Source: Psettodes erumei
Lineage: Eukaryota > Chordata > Actinopteri > Pleuronectiformes > Psettodidae
Direction of reading: 5' to 3'
DNA length: 64,000 nt
Assembly: GCA_016785225.1 (NCBI GenBank)
Contig: JAFBJZ010000772.1
Location: 3,410,001 to 3,474,000 of the forward strand
This document shows positions 25,601 through 38,789 of the stretch, one piece after another; positions within the stretch are counted from its first letter, which is position 1, and every line of letters begins with the position of its first letter. A model generated the notes under the pieces. It was not told where the DNA came from and made no database searches. It was given only the letters and a program-made list of their open reading frames with translations. The position numbers were made by a program, and so were the translations under genes.

Positions 25601-26639
25601 TTTGTTACCTATCTCAAGAAGTGCATCATACATGCATTGCATGTCTTCATGTTATTTAATGATGACTATGTCCTTCATTCAAATACAACATGGGTATTTT
25701 TCCTAACTATTTAATAGATCTCTTAGTTATTGTTGAAACATGATCCTCCTTTTATCCCACATCGGTGATAATATCTGTTAACTGTTTCTAAATCTCTGAC
25801 CCAGTGTCCCTTGCTATCTCCAAGGTTATCTTGAAAAAACTACCCCCTTCACAGCAGCTCAAATTTCTTTCAAGTCACCCCTAATGGATCTGCTTCAAAT
25901 TATGGGGTACATAATGTTTCTTTTTTTTTCTTTTTTTTGTTGAATAGCCTTTCATCTTCAAAAGTAACATAAGATTGATTTAGTGCAAACACGTGCTTGT
26001 GCAATTATATTCACTAAACTGCTTCTCCTGGTTTTTTTTTCTGTTCACTTCCCCCATCTATCTGCCTCAGCTCTCCTTTTTACTTGTATTTGCTTCCTGT
26101 TTTGATCCGGAAGTCTTTTCTAAATTCCCTCTCCACCTCTTGTTCCAGCAATCTCCTCCTTTCATCACAGCCACAAACAGTCTTCCCCAACAGAGGCCAC
26201 CCCTCCTCATGCTTAAACAGATGGGTGCTCTGCTGGTTCATGCTAACTGACCCATTAGGTGAACCCTTCTGCTCCACCGGACACCTCTGTTTGCAAACTG
26301 TGACAAAGTATCAGATTTACCCCTTTCTGTAGGTGCAGGTAGCGTGGAGGAACAGGGTATCTGGGCATGTTCCTCTATATTACCTATTACACCCCCACCT
26401 CGTGCACACATTCATTGACACAGATAGACATGCCTGCGCGTGCTCTCTCACACGCAGACACACATACCACAGACACACATTTCAGGAGAAGCGGGTGAGT
26501 GAAACCCTTCATGGTTAGAGTGATGTTTTGAATAAAAGTCAGCCTATGTCACTGAAGGACAAAATCATATTAAATATTAAATAAAACTTAAATGATTATT
26601 TGGCATTTGCTAAAGTTGCTTCAAGGCACTGAATTATGA

Positions 26640-26780
26640 AACGCACTCTGTTGTCGTCACACACAGATATCCTAATTGACTTAATGAGTCATTAACTTAA
26701 GTGGAGCATTATTAAGATAAAGTTAATGAAGGTGAGACTAATTAAGACATGATGAATCAACATGGCTGTAATACCCATTA
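26640..26780 (+). promoter_or_regulatory. Candidate enhancer-like block with clustered TAAT motifs
   Basis: Within about 140 bases occur CTAATTGACTTAATGAG, TCATTAACTTAAG, AAAGTTAATGAAGG, GACTAATTAAGAC and CCCATTAACAC. The motifs recur roughly every 15-25 bases in otherwise unique sequence. This is the densest homeodomain-type cluster I noticed upstream of sema3a. The regulatory role is inferred. Confidence 0.28.
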
Positions 26781-27669
26781 ACACATTATCTACTGCTTCT
26801 CTGTTATCACTCTTATCATCCTTTTCTGCAGAATGCTCCCTGGTAATAAGACATGGAAGTCTGATCCAGCTGGTCTGTCTTAGAGGACTTAGAGGAAAGT
26901 TAGTTTTCTTTCGCTTACCTCACTGCTTTTACATATCATCATCATCTATATATTGTACGATATTTTTGTACTGTAACAATGTCTTACAGGCCAGCAGAAA
27001 TAATGTGTGTGCAAAGTGTGCATTGCTTTAGCTACATAATGTAGTAGTAAAAAGGATTCTCAAAACTCCATGTACAGTTTTTAGTGCAACTTTTACTTAC
27101 TATGCAGTGCAATGTATAGCTGCAACAATTACCCCATAAGGCCATGTTTAGACCAAACAATGCTGAAGACACAGCCTTGTAATATTCTATTGAGACTGCT
27201 GCTTTAGCACAATGTTGGGGTCCTATGCACATGGTGCTGATAATAATAAAACAAATTATATCCACGGCCAAAAATATTGAATTTGGTTCAACAGTAGCAA
27301 AAACACAATCTCATTGCACCTGGCAATGTGTCAACCAACAGAAAATGTGAATATGTGCCTCTTTACATTTTACTCCTACTCTAATCTTTTAGAAGTACCT
27401 GAAACAACTGCAATGACACCAAATGGGTGCAAAAACTTGGAAATATGACATGGTGAAATGAAAATATTTATGGGCCTGTGTGACATTTTAGGTGGCCTTA
27501 ACTAAACACTATAGATCCCAGAGCCTGAGGGATATTTCTTTTCCCTCTATCTTGTTTAGGAAGAGGGCGTGGTAGACTTTGTAGAGTGGAGTGTTATAAT
27601 GACCCTGATATCCTGAGGTGAGTTTCACTTTGTTTTAAGAAGACTCTGTAAGTGTGCCATTAATTCTTG

Positions 27670-28290
27670 CTCCCGCCCCTGATGGTACTTCCTCCCCGTG
27701 GAGTACGGGCCTTAAGAACTCAAAATGGACCCAAAGGCAGACTGAGTGTGGCTGGTAAGGAAAAAGTTTTACTGAAGAGGAATTTGCTGATCTTGGAGCT
27801 CATAGCAGGATATGGGGGTGGAAGCAGCAGCAAGGAAGGGCAAAGGGGAAGCATGGCTGGGCATGAGCGCAAGGGGGAAGTCATGATTGGTAGGGGTTGG
27901 CTTTGAAGCTTGGAAGCAGCAGGCAGGCAGACAGAAAAGCAGGCTGGGAGACAATAAATGATTATTCTGGACATGAGAGAAATGGGTTAAAATATGAAAT
28001 GCAAGAGAACAATTCACCAGGACTTAAAAAGCTGGTCATAACATTTACAGCTATGGCTTAAACACCCATCTGGTGAAAAGAAGAGAGAGAGCCGGGGTAG
28101 ATATACTACAGATGATGAGCTGATGGACAGCAGCTGTGCAGATGATGAGGAAGCTCGGAGACAGGAGTATGAGGACAGGAACCCACACCCATGCCTGACA
28201 CAGACAGAGAGGCAGACAGGAGGACAGTGAAAACACAGGGAAATTCTGGGAGTGTATGGGGGCTGTAGCCACAGCTGTAACAGCAGGATG
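27670..28290. mobile_element. Probable decayed teleost interspersed repeat
   Basis: The texture matches a common fish repeat type: a CTTAAGAACTC / ATGGACCCAAAGGCAGACTG start, an internal GGCAGGCAGACAG and AGGCTGGGAGACAA, then GATGAGCTGATGG, GGAGACAGGAGTATGAGGAC and a GGGAGTGTATGGGGGCTG stretch. It is distinctly more GC- and purine-rich than its flanks. The name of the family and the exact ends are uncertain, and no transposase or reverse transcriptase frame is present. Recognition is from general memory of such repeats rather than a search. Confidence 0.45.
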
Positions 28291-29744
28291 ATGGGCGGGG
28301 TGGGGTCAGGATAAACCTGTCTGTGCAGGTGTTGCAGACAAAAGTCAGAAGGTCACTTATGTCTCCAAGAACTCTATGATACCCAAGTTTCTATCCCTAG
28401 TACAGACTAGGGTACAGTCAAGGTCAGGAAGAATAAAAAGAACATTAATAGAAACCTGTTGGGAAAGCTGCTGCAAAAATATTGCAAATCATAAATAAGC
28501 TTGTGTTGAGTTTGTTCATAACATCATTATTGTTCTGTGGTGTCATATGTATATTATGTATCCCACGAGCTGTACTTTTGTACTTTATTGCTGTACTTTT
28601 GAGATAATATTAAATTGTTGTTTACTTTTTTTGATTTACTGCTTACCTCCAAACCAACACAATAGACTACACAGCAGCATGTCAGACCACATACCAGAGA
28701 GAGAGAGGGAGCCAAGCGTTATAATACACTGCTGCAGGTTTGGTTAATTTAACAACATAGCTCACATTGTGCTCCCAATTATTCTTTGTATAACAGATTC
28801 ACTATGGAGATGTTCAGTGTGACCTTTTTCCACTCAATTTGATTGTTTTCAGCAAACAAGGCAAAATCTTTACACTTCATGGTGGGAAAGTTGGACACTG
28901 AGCTGTTTTGTAATGCATCTCCAAAAGAGCATGGATCATTAACACCGGAGATACTGCTGTGTTTTATGCAGGGTCGCCATTCACATACAGATGTCTTTAT
29001 AACTACAGTATGTCAGAGAACCTTGAATCTGTGAACACCATACAGAGCCAGATTAGAAAACTAAGACCTCATTAACAATCATTTAAAGCTATGTTTACAA
29101 CATTCATATTGAATAGATCCACCACAATGACGAAAAGAAAATGATGCGTTTTTCCCAGTTGGATAGGCACATGAAAGACGCAGAGCATGGTGGTGTGATT
29201 GGAGATGACATGTTTGGCACTCTAACCCTCTGTGATCAATGGGGCACATGGGCAGAGCCATTGAACACAGAGGCCAAAGGGGCATGGGCAGGAATAGAAT
29301 GACTGTGCATGTCGGGATGGTTTGCTGACTTCCTTTGTTAGTATTTAGATGCAATTAGAAGCATTACCAGAATGTGTCCACTCACTGTAACCTCTGCTGC
29401 ATTCCTCTATGTTCATCCATGGGTTATTCAAGAGTTTACATCTGTGGTACATGTGCCATGATGAGACACCAAGCAGACAGACAAGGATGGATGAAGTTTA
29501 GATGAAGGGATTAGGGAAAGGGGGAATGTAGAAAAGATTTTTTTAGATTTGGAAAGTAGTAACTGTGTTATGTTTGATGTCCTGGCAAAGGCTGGTGTCA
29601 GAGTAATTTGACAAGATACATTGGGTACTGAGTGCAGGGCCAAGGGTTCCTTCTGGGGATTGAGTTTCTGGGTTGGAGCTTCTGTGTAACTGGACAGCTG
29701 GATTCTCTTCTTGAAATATTTTCACTAAAGATGATGCTGTACAA

Positions 29745-29772
29745 TTCTCTTCTCTTCTCTTCTCTTCTCTTC
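29745..29772 (+). repeat. TTCTC pentanucleotide repeat
   Basis: About five and a half TTCTC units in tandem. Confidence 0.85.
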
Positions 29773-32700
29773 ACGTCTCTCCTTTCTTATGCATTTCCCT
29801 CTTCTCACAGTCTCATTGCCAGTCTAGTGAAAGTGTTTGCTATCAGAGCTGTAATCAGAGATTGAGAGATGGATATGTGTTGTTTCTCTCTTCTCTTCAG
29901 GTAACAGCCTTTCTCAGTCAACCATGACAAACCCAGCAGTTATTGATACTTCTGGCAAGGGGGTCATACAATAATACCACCTTCTCTATCTGCAGATACG
30001 GGCTCTCCCCAGTTACTTTGGAGTAGACACTCTTGGTAGTCAGTGAGCGCCCTGTATTAACTTACAGGAATGCAGGCTTTCTACTTAGAAGTGAAACTAA
30101 ACACACTAACCTTTCATGATGACTTATTTTTGTCTGCAGGGCACTTCTTCTGATGAATGCTTTTTTATGTGACATGAAATTTGATCCGTGAACAACAAAT
30201 TTGGATGTAGTGTTTACATCAATGAAATATAAGGGTCAAAAGCAAAGGCTCTGATGGCAGTGATCAGTTGTACAAATACAACGTAAATCCTAGAAACTCA
30301 TTGCCACATAATAAAGATTATTTATGAGCCAGATGTTAAAAATCGTGTGAAAATTATATAGCTGCATCTGGCAGACAGCAGCAGACGCTGAAGTATGTGC
30401 AGATAAAAACATACCTGTGGATGAGCCTAAATAGGATAGAAGTGGGATTAAGGGTAGAGTGGTTAATGCTAAATATATATATATATATATAATAAAGAAC
30501 TTTAATTTTAATGGAAAACTTACATTTATTCTTACTCTTAAACTAAACACAGTATAGAGGAATGTACCAGAGTACATTTTGAGTCAACACCTGGGCTGAC
30601 TGGGCAGGAGAAACACAAGTTGAGTCACATCTCTGCTACGTGCCCAGCAGTGGTCTAAAACGAGGTGCAATTTCCTCTTGACTAATTAGTGTGGACTTGC
30701 TACTGTTTTATCAACCCCCCCAGGGCCTTAGCAAAGTAAACTTACAAGCTTGAGCTGCACATTACTGGAAAATGTCGGGATGAGTATTGGCAGACACAGA
30801 CCAGGAAAGACAGGGGTATAGAAGTGTGAACAAGAAAAGGATGGAAGAGATGGATATCAGCCAGAGGTTGTGTCTGTTGGTTTTATGTGGACAGAAACAC
30901 AAGCCCTTTTTTTGCCCTTGCCCCTGACAGAGCAGAAACAGATGCTTCTCACTTCAGGTGATGTTAAGAGCACTGAAGCAGCCTTGGAGCCATGCAGCAG
31001 GCCCATAATGAGCCATCTCTGAGATGCTTTTTGCACAGTGGAAGGGTGAACGTAATGCTGATTGATGACTCATCTGTGGTCAACAATCGTTCTCTTGCCC
31101 CCATAATTATCCTACACTTATTCTTTTTTTTGTTGCTGGTCTTCCCTCATATTTTGTGACTCTCAATTATTTAGAGTCAGTACATTGTATTCATGCAGGA
31201 CAGAAGAGTCCAAGGCTGAATGAGGATTATTGGGTTTATGTCAGAGTCAAGGTTCGGGTTGAAGGCATAAATCTGGGTGGAAGGATGGACGCTCATGGAT
31301 CCTTTTCTTTTGACCTAAGCTTAACACCAGAAGCCCCATTAAAAGAGATGCCCCAGGCCGATCAATCAAGCCCGTCCTTCCCCGAGATCCCTCTTCTATT
31401 GACAAGGTCAGTTAATCCATTGTTAAATGTCAGAACACACAATGTGTATGGGTTCAGCTGACACTGCTGATGTGCACATTCAGGGGTCAGCTGTGGCAAG
31501 CAAAGCGATTTGATCCCAATGAGCATCACAAGGACATTCAACATGTATAGTTTTTGAGAACAACATCAGCAAGCTAAACATTAAAGTGTAAAACATTTGT
31601 TTATATAGTGATTAAATTTGTATGAACATGTATTTCATTAAAGCTTAACAGTGGATCATTTTCACAAATATATGTCAAAAAGATGTATCCGATTGGGACT
31701 AAACAGTTCTCTAACAGTCCATGTTAGCTTGTTTTATCGTGACCAAGCAGTTCATGGTTGCCTTAACATAGCCTAACCGTAACCATGTAGGTAGCACATC
31801 AGTAACACTGATGTGAATCATATACTGTATGAAATAGACATGCAGACTTAGAACTATTCTCATAGATCGAGCATGAGTCAAAAGTTTTTGGCTGGTAATT
31901 TTGACAGTGTTGGTCCTTCTGTTCATTGTTTGTTTTGAATTTACTAATGAGAGATATTGTTTTCAGACTACTGGAGCTATGTGCTTCGAGGTTAGGCTTA
32001 ACCCATAGTGACACGGGCTCTTAGTTGACCCCCTTTTTTCTGATGAAAGACTCAGCAGGGGCACAATCCTAAAACTTCAGTATTAATTTTTAATGAAGTC
32101 TAACCTTTGGTCCACAAATAATTCCCAGCACATGGAAGTAGTCACTTAATGTCAACTGAGTTGGACTATCATGTTGGCTTTTGTGTAAAGTAAAAACCAG
32201 TGAGAATTTAGCTGTATTTTTAAAAAAAAAAATTTCCTCAAGAAAACAAAACCATCAAAAATATTCAATGTTGGTTATTATTTCAACACTCTGTTGGCCG
32301 AGTTGTAGAAGCAGGGGAAAGATGCCTCTGTCCTAAGAATAGTATATCAGCAAGTTGGCACTTTTTGAAGCTGGGGGAACAGAAACTCCTGTGTGTCTTG
32401 CTAACCACTTTGCCATTGGCACTGCCCGCAATGAGGGGAAAAAAGAGGTTTGAGTCAGTGACATGTTTGGCTCAAAGAAGTTATTGTTATGTCTACTTCC
32501 AAAAGATATACAATTACATGCTGGGCTTTGGTTTAGCACTTTATGGTTCTTTCTCTCTTTGACTCTCCCAATCTTTTTCTCTTCACACCTCAGGCTACAC
32601 AGGGCTTGCTGTGTTAAAACTACCAGTTCGGACTATGACAGGGAGGCATAAGTGTATAGTCATGTCAATTCATTTTGTTTCAGGGTGAACGAAGTGAGCT

Positions 32701-32777
32701 GTGTGATGTCTAGACTGCTGTTGCTCTGAGCTGAGTCAATAAACAGCATCAGTGATGACTTTCAGCTTGTCTGTCTT

Positions 32778-32797
32778 CACACACACACACACACACA
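32778..32797 (+). repeat. CA microsatellite
   Basis: About ten CA units, uninterrupted. Confidence 0.85.
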
Positions 32798-35579
32798 TTA
32801 ACAGTGACCACAGCACACCGTAACTCATTCTCCTGATTGCGCTCTCTCTTTTTTCTCACTATACTCTGCCTCCCTTTTGCTAAAGGAAAGTGGAAAATGA
32901 GACTCTGTTCTGACACATCAGCTTTGCAAACGTAGGTGTTTTATTTTCAAGTGATCTATTACTTTTGCACAGTACATCTGCAAAACTGCAGCAGTTTTAC
33001 AAAACTTGTAAAATATACAATTTATGTGGCAGATGTGGGATTAAAATAGCCTAAACAATATAAGTTATGCAAAGAGAGTTTCCAGGATGTTCAGACTGTG
33101 TTTCAGATTTGGTTGTGCCGGTCTCAGTGTCTTTGCATCACTTCTTGACCACTATATATTATATTTATCGTGCACATCATATTTCTGGTAAAACATCCAG
33201 GCTTACTTTGATATAATAACATGGAATTTCTGAATATACACAAAGTCATGCATGTGTCTAAAATGTGTGTGAACATGTTTTTCATGTCATGGAAATATTT
33301 TTGTGTGCTGTCAGAATTGGTGCTGATAATCATCAGCAAGTCATAAGGTAGGTGGAATAGTTTACAGTTTCCTAACTCGGTTTATGAAAGGACGTTTGGA
33401 AGGCCTATGGGATCATAGAGCAAGTGTGATGGTTTATTTCTAAGGAGGCAGTAGCACTAATATTATTCTCAAGTTAATGCATGAATAGACAGCAAAGGAA
33501 GAAATGGTGCATGATTGCACTGTGAGTCTGGTTTGTATCTCCCAACCATAAAACCTCAGTTGGGACAAACACAGTTTAGAACAGAAGCTGATTCACCATG
33601 TAAGTGAAATGTTATAACGGGATCACCTCTGGAAGCCCAAGCATGGAAAAGCCTGCCAAGGAAATTGAATGTCTCTGCCAAATGGTGCTGTACAACTACA
33701 CCGAGGAGCTTGGAAACAAACAAACACACGTGAAATCAGTTTGAGCACCTCTGCCTATCTCCAAATATCATTAATATGCAGTATCTAATGATTGAGGATA
33801 TCTTGTAATGATTCCACACTGCTGAAATATTGAGCAAAACCCTGAAACACTACCAGCTCCTGGGGCAGTGTACTGAAGCTGACCCTGCAATCTAACCTAA
33901 TCTAAGGGAACACAAACAAGAAGTATTATATTACATTAACACTGTGGGGATTTGAGGTTTTCCATTTAGTCACTGAAACTTCTGCTCACAAATGTCATAA
34001 GACTCACTGCCCTTTCTACTCTCTGCTAGCCTGTACTGTATTCCATGTGGTATCTTATCTAATACAATCACATGCTGAAAATATGTCTTATTATATTCAC
34101 CCATATGCCTTGAATGACCTGTAGAAAGTCATACATTGGGTGACTTTATTTGTTATTGGTAGAATATACAACCTATAAACTGGTCCCAGTTTATGGGTCC
34201 GAACTAGTGCTGTCACACGCTGGATAGCTGCATGCGGAGTCAGAGAGAGACTGTGTGTTTTTGTTGCTCCCTGTGGAGGTGAGAAGCAGGTAGCCTGAAG
34301 GTTGAAATATTGATGGATGATGATAAATTCATGTGGGTGGTGGAAAAAGTAAAGCACATCCAAATAGACGCTGTTATCTTCTGATCCTAGTGTTGATGCC
34401 TATCTGTGGCCAACTGCATTGTCCTCTATACAAGCAACATTGCCAGAGTTTTCAGTTTTGTTAATATGTAATGATGCAACAATACCTAAAATTTTTGGTG
34501 TGCTTAGAGGATGTACATTTTCTTGATTATAAGAACCGGCAAAATACACACTCAGTTTTGCTGTAGTAGACCTATGGTTGCAACAAAAAAAACGGTGTGG
34601 TTGCTTCGGTGTTAAAGACGAGACACCGTTACAAGTAATTTATTCATAGCTCTGAGGTTTTTGCTGTATATTTCATCCATTTTTCATTAAGAAAGAGTAA
34701 ATTGCCAACAGCATGTGGTTTATTCAGTCATGAATAGTGCATGCAATACTCTCTGTGTTTATGCCATACCCTCGTGAATCGGTTTACATGTAAGAGTCGG
34801 AGTGGAAAAGACTTTTTCTACACTTTGCTAGGTAATGGTGATGGTAGATATTGCTAAAGTATGATCTTACTCTCTTCTAACTAGAGTTCTAAATAGTGCT
34901 ATGAGTGTTCAGCCATGGTCACTTTAGATGTGTTAACTTGTGCACTGTTTCCCAGATGTCCCTAAATTGGTTGGAGCTGGTGGCTCACACAGCTGGATTT
35001 AATCACTTAATGTTTGTGTGTGTCTGTGTGTGTACATGTTTTGCCCATATTAACTACTATATCAATGCACCAGTCATAGGCAACAAAGGCAGCAACCCAA
35101 TATCCAGATAGTGGGGCAAATTACGTCTCTGCATCATGTATTTCTTCTCATCTGGGGCACAAGATTAAATCTCATACAAGAGTATTTTAAATTTCTTCTA
35201 GAAATTTATTCCACCCAGAGGAACTGAAAGGCAGATGGAAAATGAATGCCTTAATCAATCATTTTTACAAACCATTCTCAACAGGCTGTTCTGTGATTGA
35301 ACATGTTATATTACTATTGATAGTTTTTATTTATGTACTTTTTTGCAGATGTGAGTCTTATTTCTTATATTTCTTTTTATTCATCCATACTGCCTGTCCT
35401 AATCACTCACTGCTGTGTGTCGTGAAGCTTAACTACAGATGGGTGGGTGGATGCAGGGGTAAGCTATGCAGGCTGGTATTGTTAAAGGGTAAGGGGGTGG
35501 CAAATGTGGTTGATTTGCTTGTCTTGGGCTTGTGGTTCGTTTTGCTGAGCCAAATCCTCTCATTTAGGGGATTATGTTC

Positions 35580-35905
35580 CCAGGCGTGTGGAGAGTAGGT
35601 GGAGGTCAGGGAGGATGAAACAAAGAAAAGGAGGAATGGACAGAGGAATGGAGAAAGTGATGGAAAGATTTTTCAGTTGGGGGTATAGGTGCGGAGAGAT
35701 GGGGAGACATGGAAGCAGATGTGGGGGGTTAATGTATGTGCTTGTGTGGAGCGGGGGGAGGTGATGCTCAGACAGAAGCAGGGGAGGAAAGCATCTTGTA
35801 TGTGAAGAGATGTGAGGGTTGGGGGTGTACTTGTGTGGGCAGGAGGTGTGGTGGGGTGGAGAGTTTTGTTTGAGCAAGCCTGAGTGAACTCTGATGGGGG
35901 GGGGG
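35580..35905 (+). repeat. G-rich, strand-asymmetric block
   Basis: For about 325 bases the + strand is strongly enriched in G and A, with many runs of three or more guanines, ending in a run of ten guanines (35896-35905). The long C/P/T/H-rich - strand frames over it are a by-product of this composition. It offers several possible G-quadruplexes. Confidence 0.6.
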
Positions 35906-38726
35906 CAGCTCTCAGTGGGTATCGACAGATCTCCACTGCTGTCTCTACTCCACAGCCCTCATCAACCCCACTTCCAGACATACCATAGCTCTCCAAAAGT
36001 TAAAGACCCCCCCCCTTCATCCACTACTGCACTCACACATATGAGTTGATGAACTCTGAAATGGTCAAAGTCTTTCAGGTCCTTTGTCTTAGTGAATAGA
36101 AGAGTTTCAAAAGTGGGCATTCTCCTTGAAGCACACAACTCCCTTTGGACTCTGTAAAAACCCACACATAGTCAAGGACGTGTCCCTCTTTTTTATTGGA
36201 CCAATGTTATTCAGTATATTTTTGAACCATAGCCAGGCTGAGAGGTGAGGGGCAAAGATTCTACAATTTTACAAGGCTGTAAAGCCTGTGAATTTGCAAG
36301 GTGACATACACAGAGAAAATTGTCTCCAGGCCAGTTCAGAAGTAACTAAAATTTTGGGGCTAGTTAAGAGCACGGATAAAGCAGATGTGAAAAAAGATCA
36401 AAAGATGAGACTAAATGCACAGGATGGATGAGTTAGGATAAGATGTGATTTCAAAGGGTTCAGTGAGATTCAATGGAGAACTCTTGAGTTGGAAGCTCTG
36501 AATACCTCCTCTGTGTCAGAAACTGGGACATTGCCACCACTGTCTTTTTCCTCTTTGTGGAGGGACCAGGAGGATTTAACAGCCAATTTTGAAGTCTGCA
36601 TATGCATTTTTGATGAGAATCAAACAGAGTCATAAATGACAGAACTTCCTCTAAGAGCTTACATGCCATTGCTGATGTAACATAGTTACTGAGTTAGTTA
36701 CTGTTATAAGACTTGAGCATGAAATGCATAAAACACTGCAGTTATAAACATGTGAGGAGTATGGCCAGAAGAAGTGAGGAGTAACATTCTCAAGTGGGTC
36801 ATTCAATCCTTCACCTCAGACAATCATTCTGCCTGGCCTTAGTTATGGCAGATTGTGTTACATGATACCTGGAATAATGAAGTAGTATGTCAACACTTCC
36901 CATGTAGCAAAGAAAATGATCTGTCTGTTCGAGCCCCTAATCCAGTCTACTTGGGAAGCAGAGACGGTGGCGTGACACTTGTTCCCCATAGTCGCCAGTG
37001 TTCTGCCTTGAACCTCTGAGCGCCAGAGTACATTAGCATAACTGTGAGGCCCATCCACTCACTACAAGATTAGTTCAGCTCTCCTCCCACTGTCTGATGG
37101 CTCTTTATCCAGATGGATACAGCCAGTTAGCAGACTTAACCACACCATTGCCACTAAAGTCATTATCATTCACCACGAGAAGGAATCAGCTCACCGAGGG
37201 TCTGCTGTTTAGCGTGAGACTGACATCTCATTTGGGATGGTTTAAGAGAAAAGACAGGGAACTCCCCTTCAGACTATGATGGAGGAGCCAATAAATGCCC
37301 AATCAATCTGCCTTTATGCTCAAGTGACTATTTAATATTGTTAATTTGGTGGTAAAAGTCCAGCTGTGATTAGAACGTACAGAATTAAGGCAAAACGTTT
37401 TATGGAACACTGTATTTATTTAAAACGTGGGGTTTTTTTGGGTTTTTTTTGCAGGACACATAGGCCCCTTTTCACCAAGACCACCATAATCTGTTCTTAG
37501 AGAGAATGACTGTTGCTAATAGAGATTTGTGCATTTTATAAGACTGTTTAAACTTGTTAAAGTCCATGCCAAAATTCGGTAAAATTTAGTGTATTTCTTT
37601 CTGCTTGGGATGAAAACAAATCTAATTTGTGACACTTATACGTATACGGCAAACTGTTTAGCTTGAAAATGAAGTTAAGCTTAAAATGACTGAATTCTAT
37701 GAACTTCTGTGTTCTCCCACGAGATTGAGAAAACTGAAGTGGCGCCATCACCAGACAGATGGGTCTGACAAGATGAATTTGTCTGTTGTCTACACAGTTC
37801 TAAATAAATGAGCTACATGAGCTACAGTACAACACAATAACAGCAGCTTTGTCACTAATCCATCAGACTCAGGTAAAATAGATTGATGATATTTTACATT
37901 GTAAGGGAGCCATTTAAATTCTCACTGTCTGGCTTCTACACCCAGCAGAGATAAACTATATCCATTTATATTTCTAATGGGATGTCTGATATTTTGTTCT
38001 GATACATTAAATAACAATAATTATAATCTAAATGTAGTGGACTTTTGACTATATAACACACTGACTCAGTTGTAGTGATTTAAGAGCATTATAACTTTGA
38101 ACACAAATGAGATTATAAATTAAGTATAGCCTTTATAAATGCACGTAAAATGGATACTATTCACTATTTTGCAGTTCTTCAGAAACAAAGCAAAGAAAGC
38201 AGTTCACGATAGTAAAAAACAACGGGGCTGATTTAAAATGCTGGCCCTACTTGCAGAAAGGAAAAATACAATAAAGTAAAAAAAAAAAAAAATTAAACGC
38301 ATTAAAAATTTGAAGCACACCTTGTGTACAATGAAGAACTGAGTGAAAAAAAACTAGGAGGCAAAGAAGAAGAAGAAAAAAAGTTCAAGGCAATTTGGAC
38401 CTTACCATTGATATAGATTAGTTGGACAATAACTTAAATAAATTAATACGATGCAGATTCCACATGAAAACAATTAATCTAAATCTAAAAGTAGATATCA
38501 CAAAGAAAGAGTATTCTCAAAATATTCCACTTTCATACTTGCTGCCTGTCGTTTTCCACTTTTCACACTTTCTCTAGCCTCCTGCCTTTCCTTAACCTTT
38601 CCTCTTCCTACAGGACTTTTGCTTTCACAATTTTCTCTGCTCTCATGCTGACTATGCTGTCTCTTTCACCTTTTCTCTCACCTCCAACGCACTCTTCTTT
38701 TCTCAGTCCTTCTCTCTCTCTCACAT

Positions 38727-38727
<1 letters not shown>

Positions 38728-38764
<37 letters not shown>
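38728..38764 (+). repeat. CT microsatellite upstream of the sema3a leader
   Basis: A CT run of 37 bases in a longer pyrimidine-rich stretch (about 38520-38790), roughly 650 bases before the sema3a start codon. A GAGA-type element near a promoter is possible but not shown. Confidence 0.85.
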
Positions 38765-38770
<6 letters not shown>

Positions 38771-38789
38771 TCACTCTGACTGTGCTGTC

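Larger units (their letters stand above)
17660..27669. other. Intergenic DNA
   Basis: No credible exon was found on either strand. The stretch holds AT-rich unique sequence, a CT repeat at 22649-22679 and a TAAT-rich block at 26640-26780. Near 20694 a CAGGGG start followed by an ATGGGGCCC stretch resembles the end of a hAT-type non-autonomous transposon, but no partner end was found. Confidence 0.55.
28291..38727. other. Intergenic DNA upstream of sema3a
   Basis: No credible exon was found. The stretch includes a TTCTC repeat (29745-29772), an AT run near 30474, a CA repeat (32778-32797), a G-rich asymmetric block (35580-35905) and long AT-rich unique sequence. An open frame at 31156-31461 lacks splice or codon support. 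Distal promoter exons or enhancers of sema3a could lie here but cannot be shown. Confidence 0.55.

Noticed and set aside
31156..31461. 101-codon + strand frame
   Set aside because: Composition is moderately varied, but there is no ATG context, splice site or family resemblance. Unique non-coding sequence is more likely.
35572..35996. Overlapping - strand frames rich in P, H, T and S
   Set aside because: They arise from the G-rich + strand block and are low complexity in every frame.
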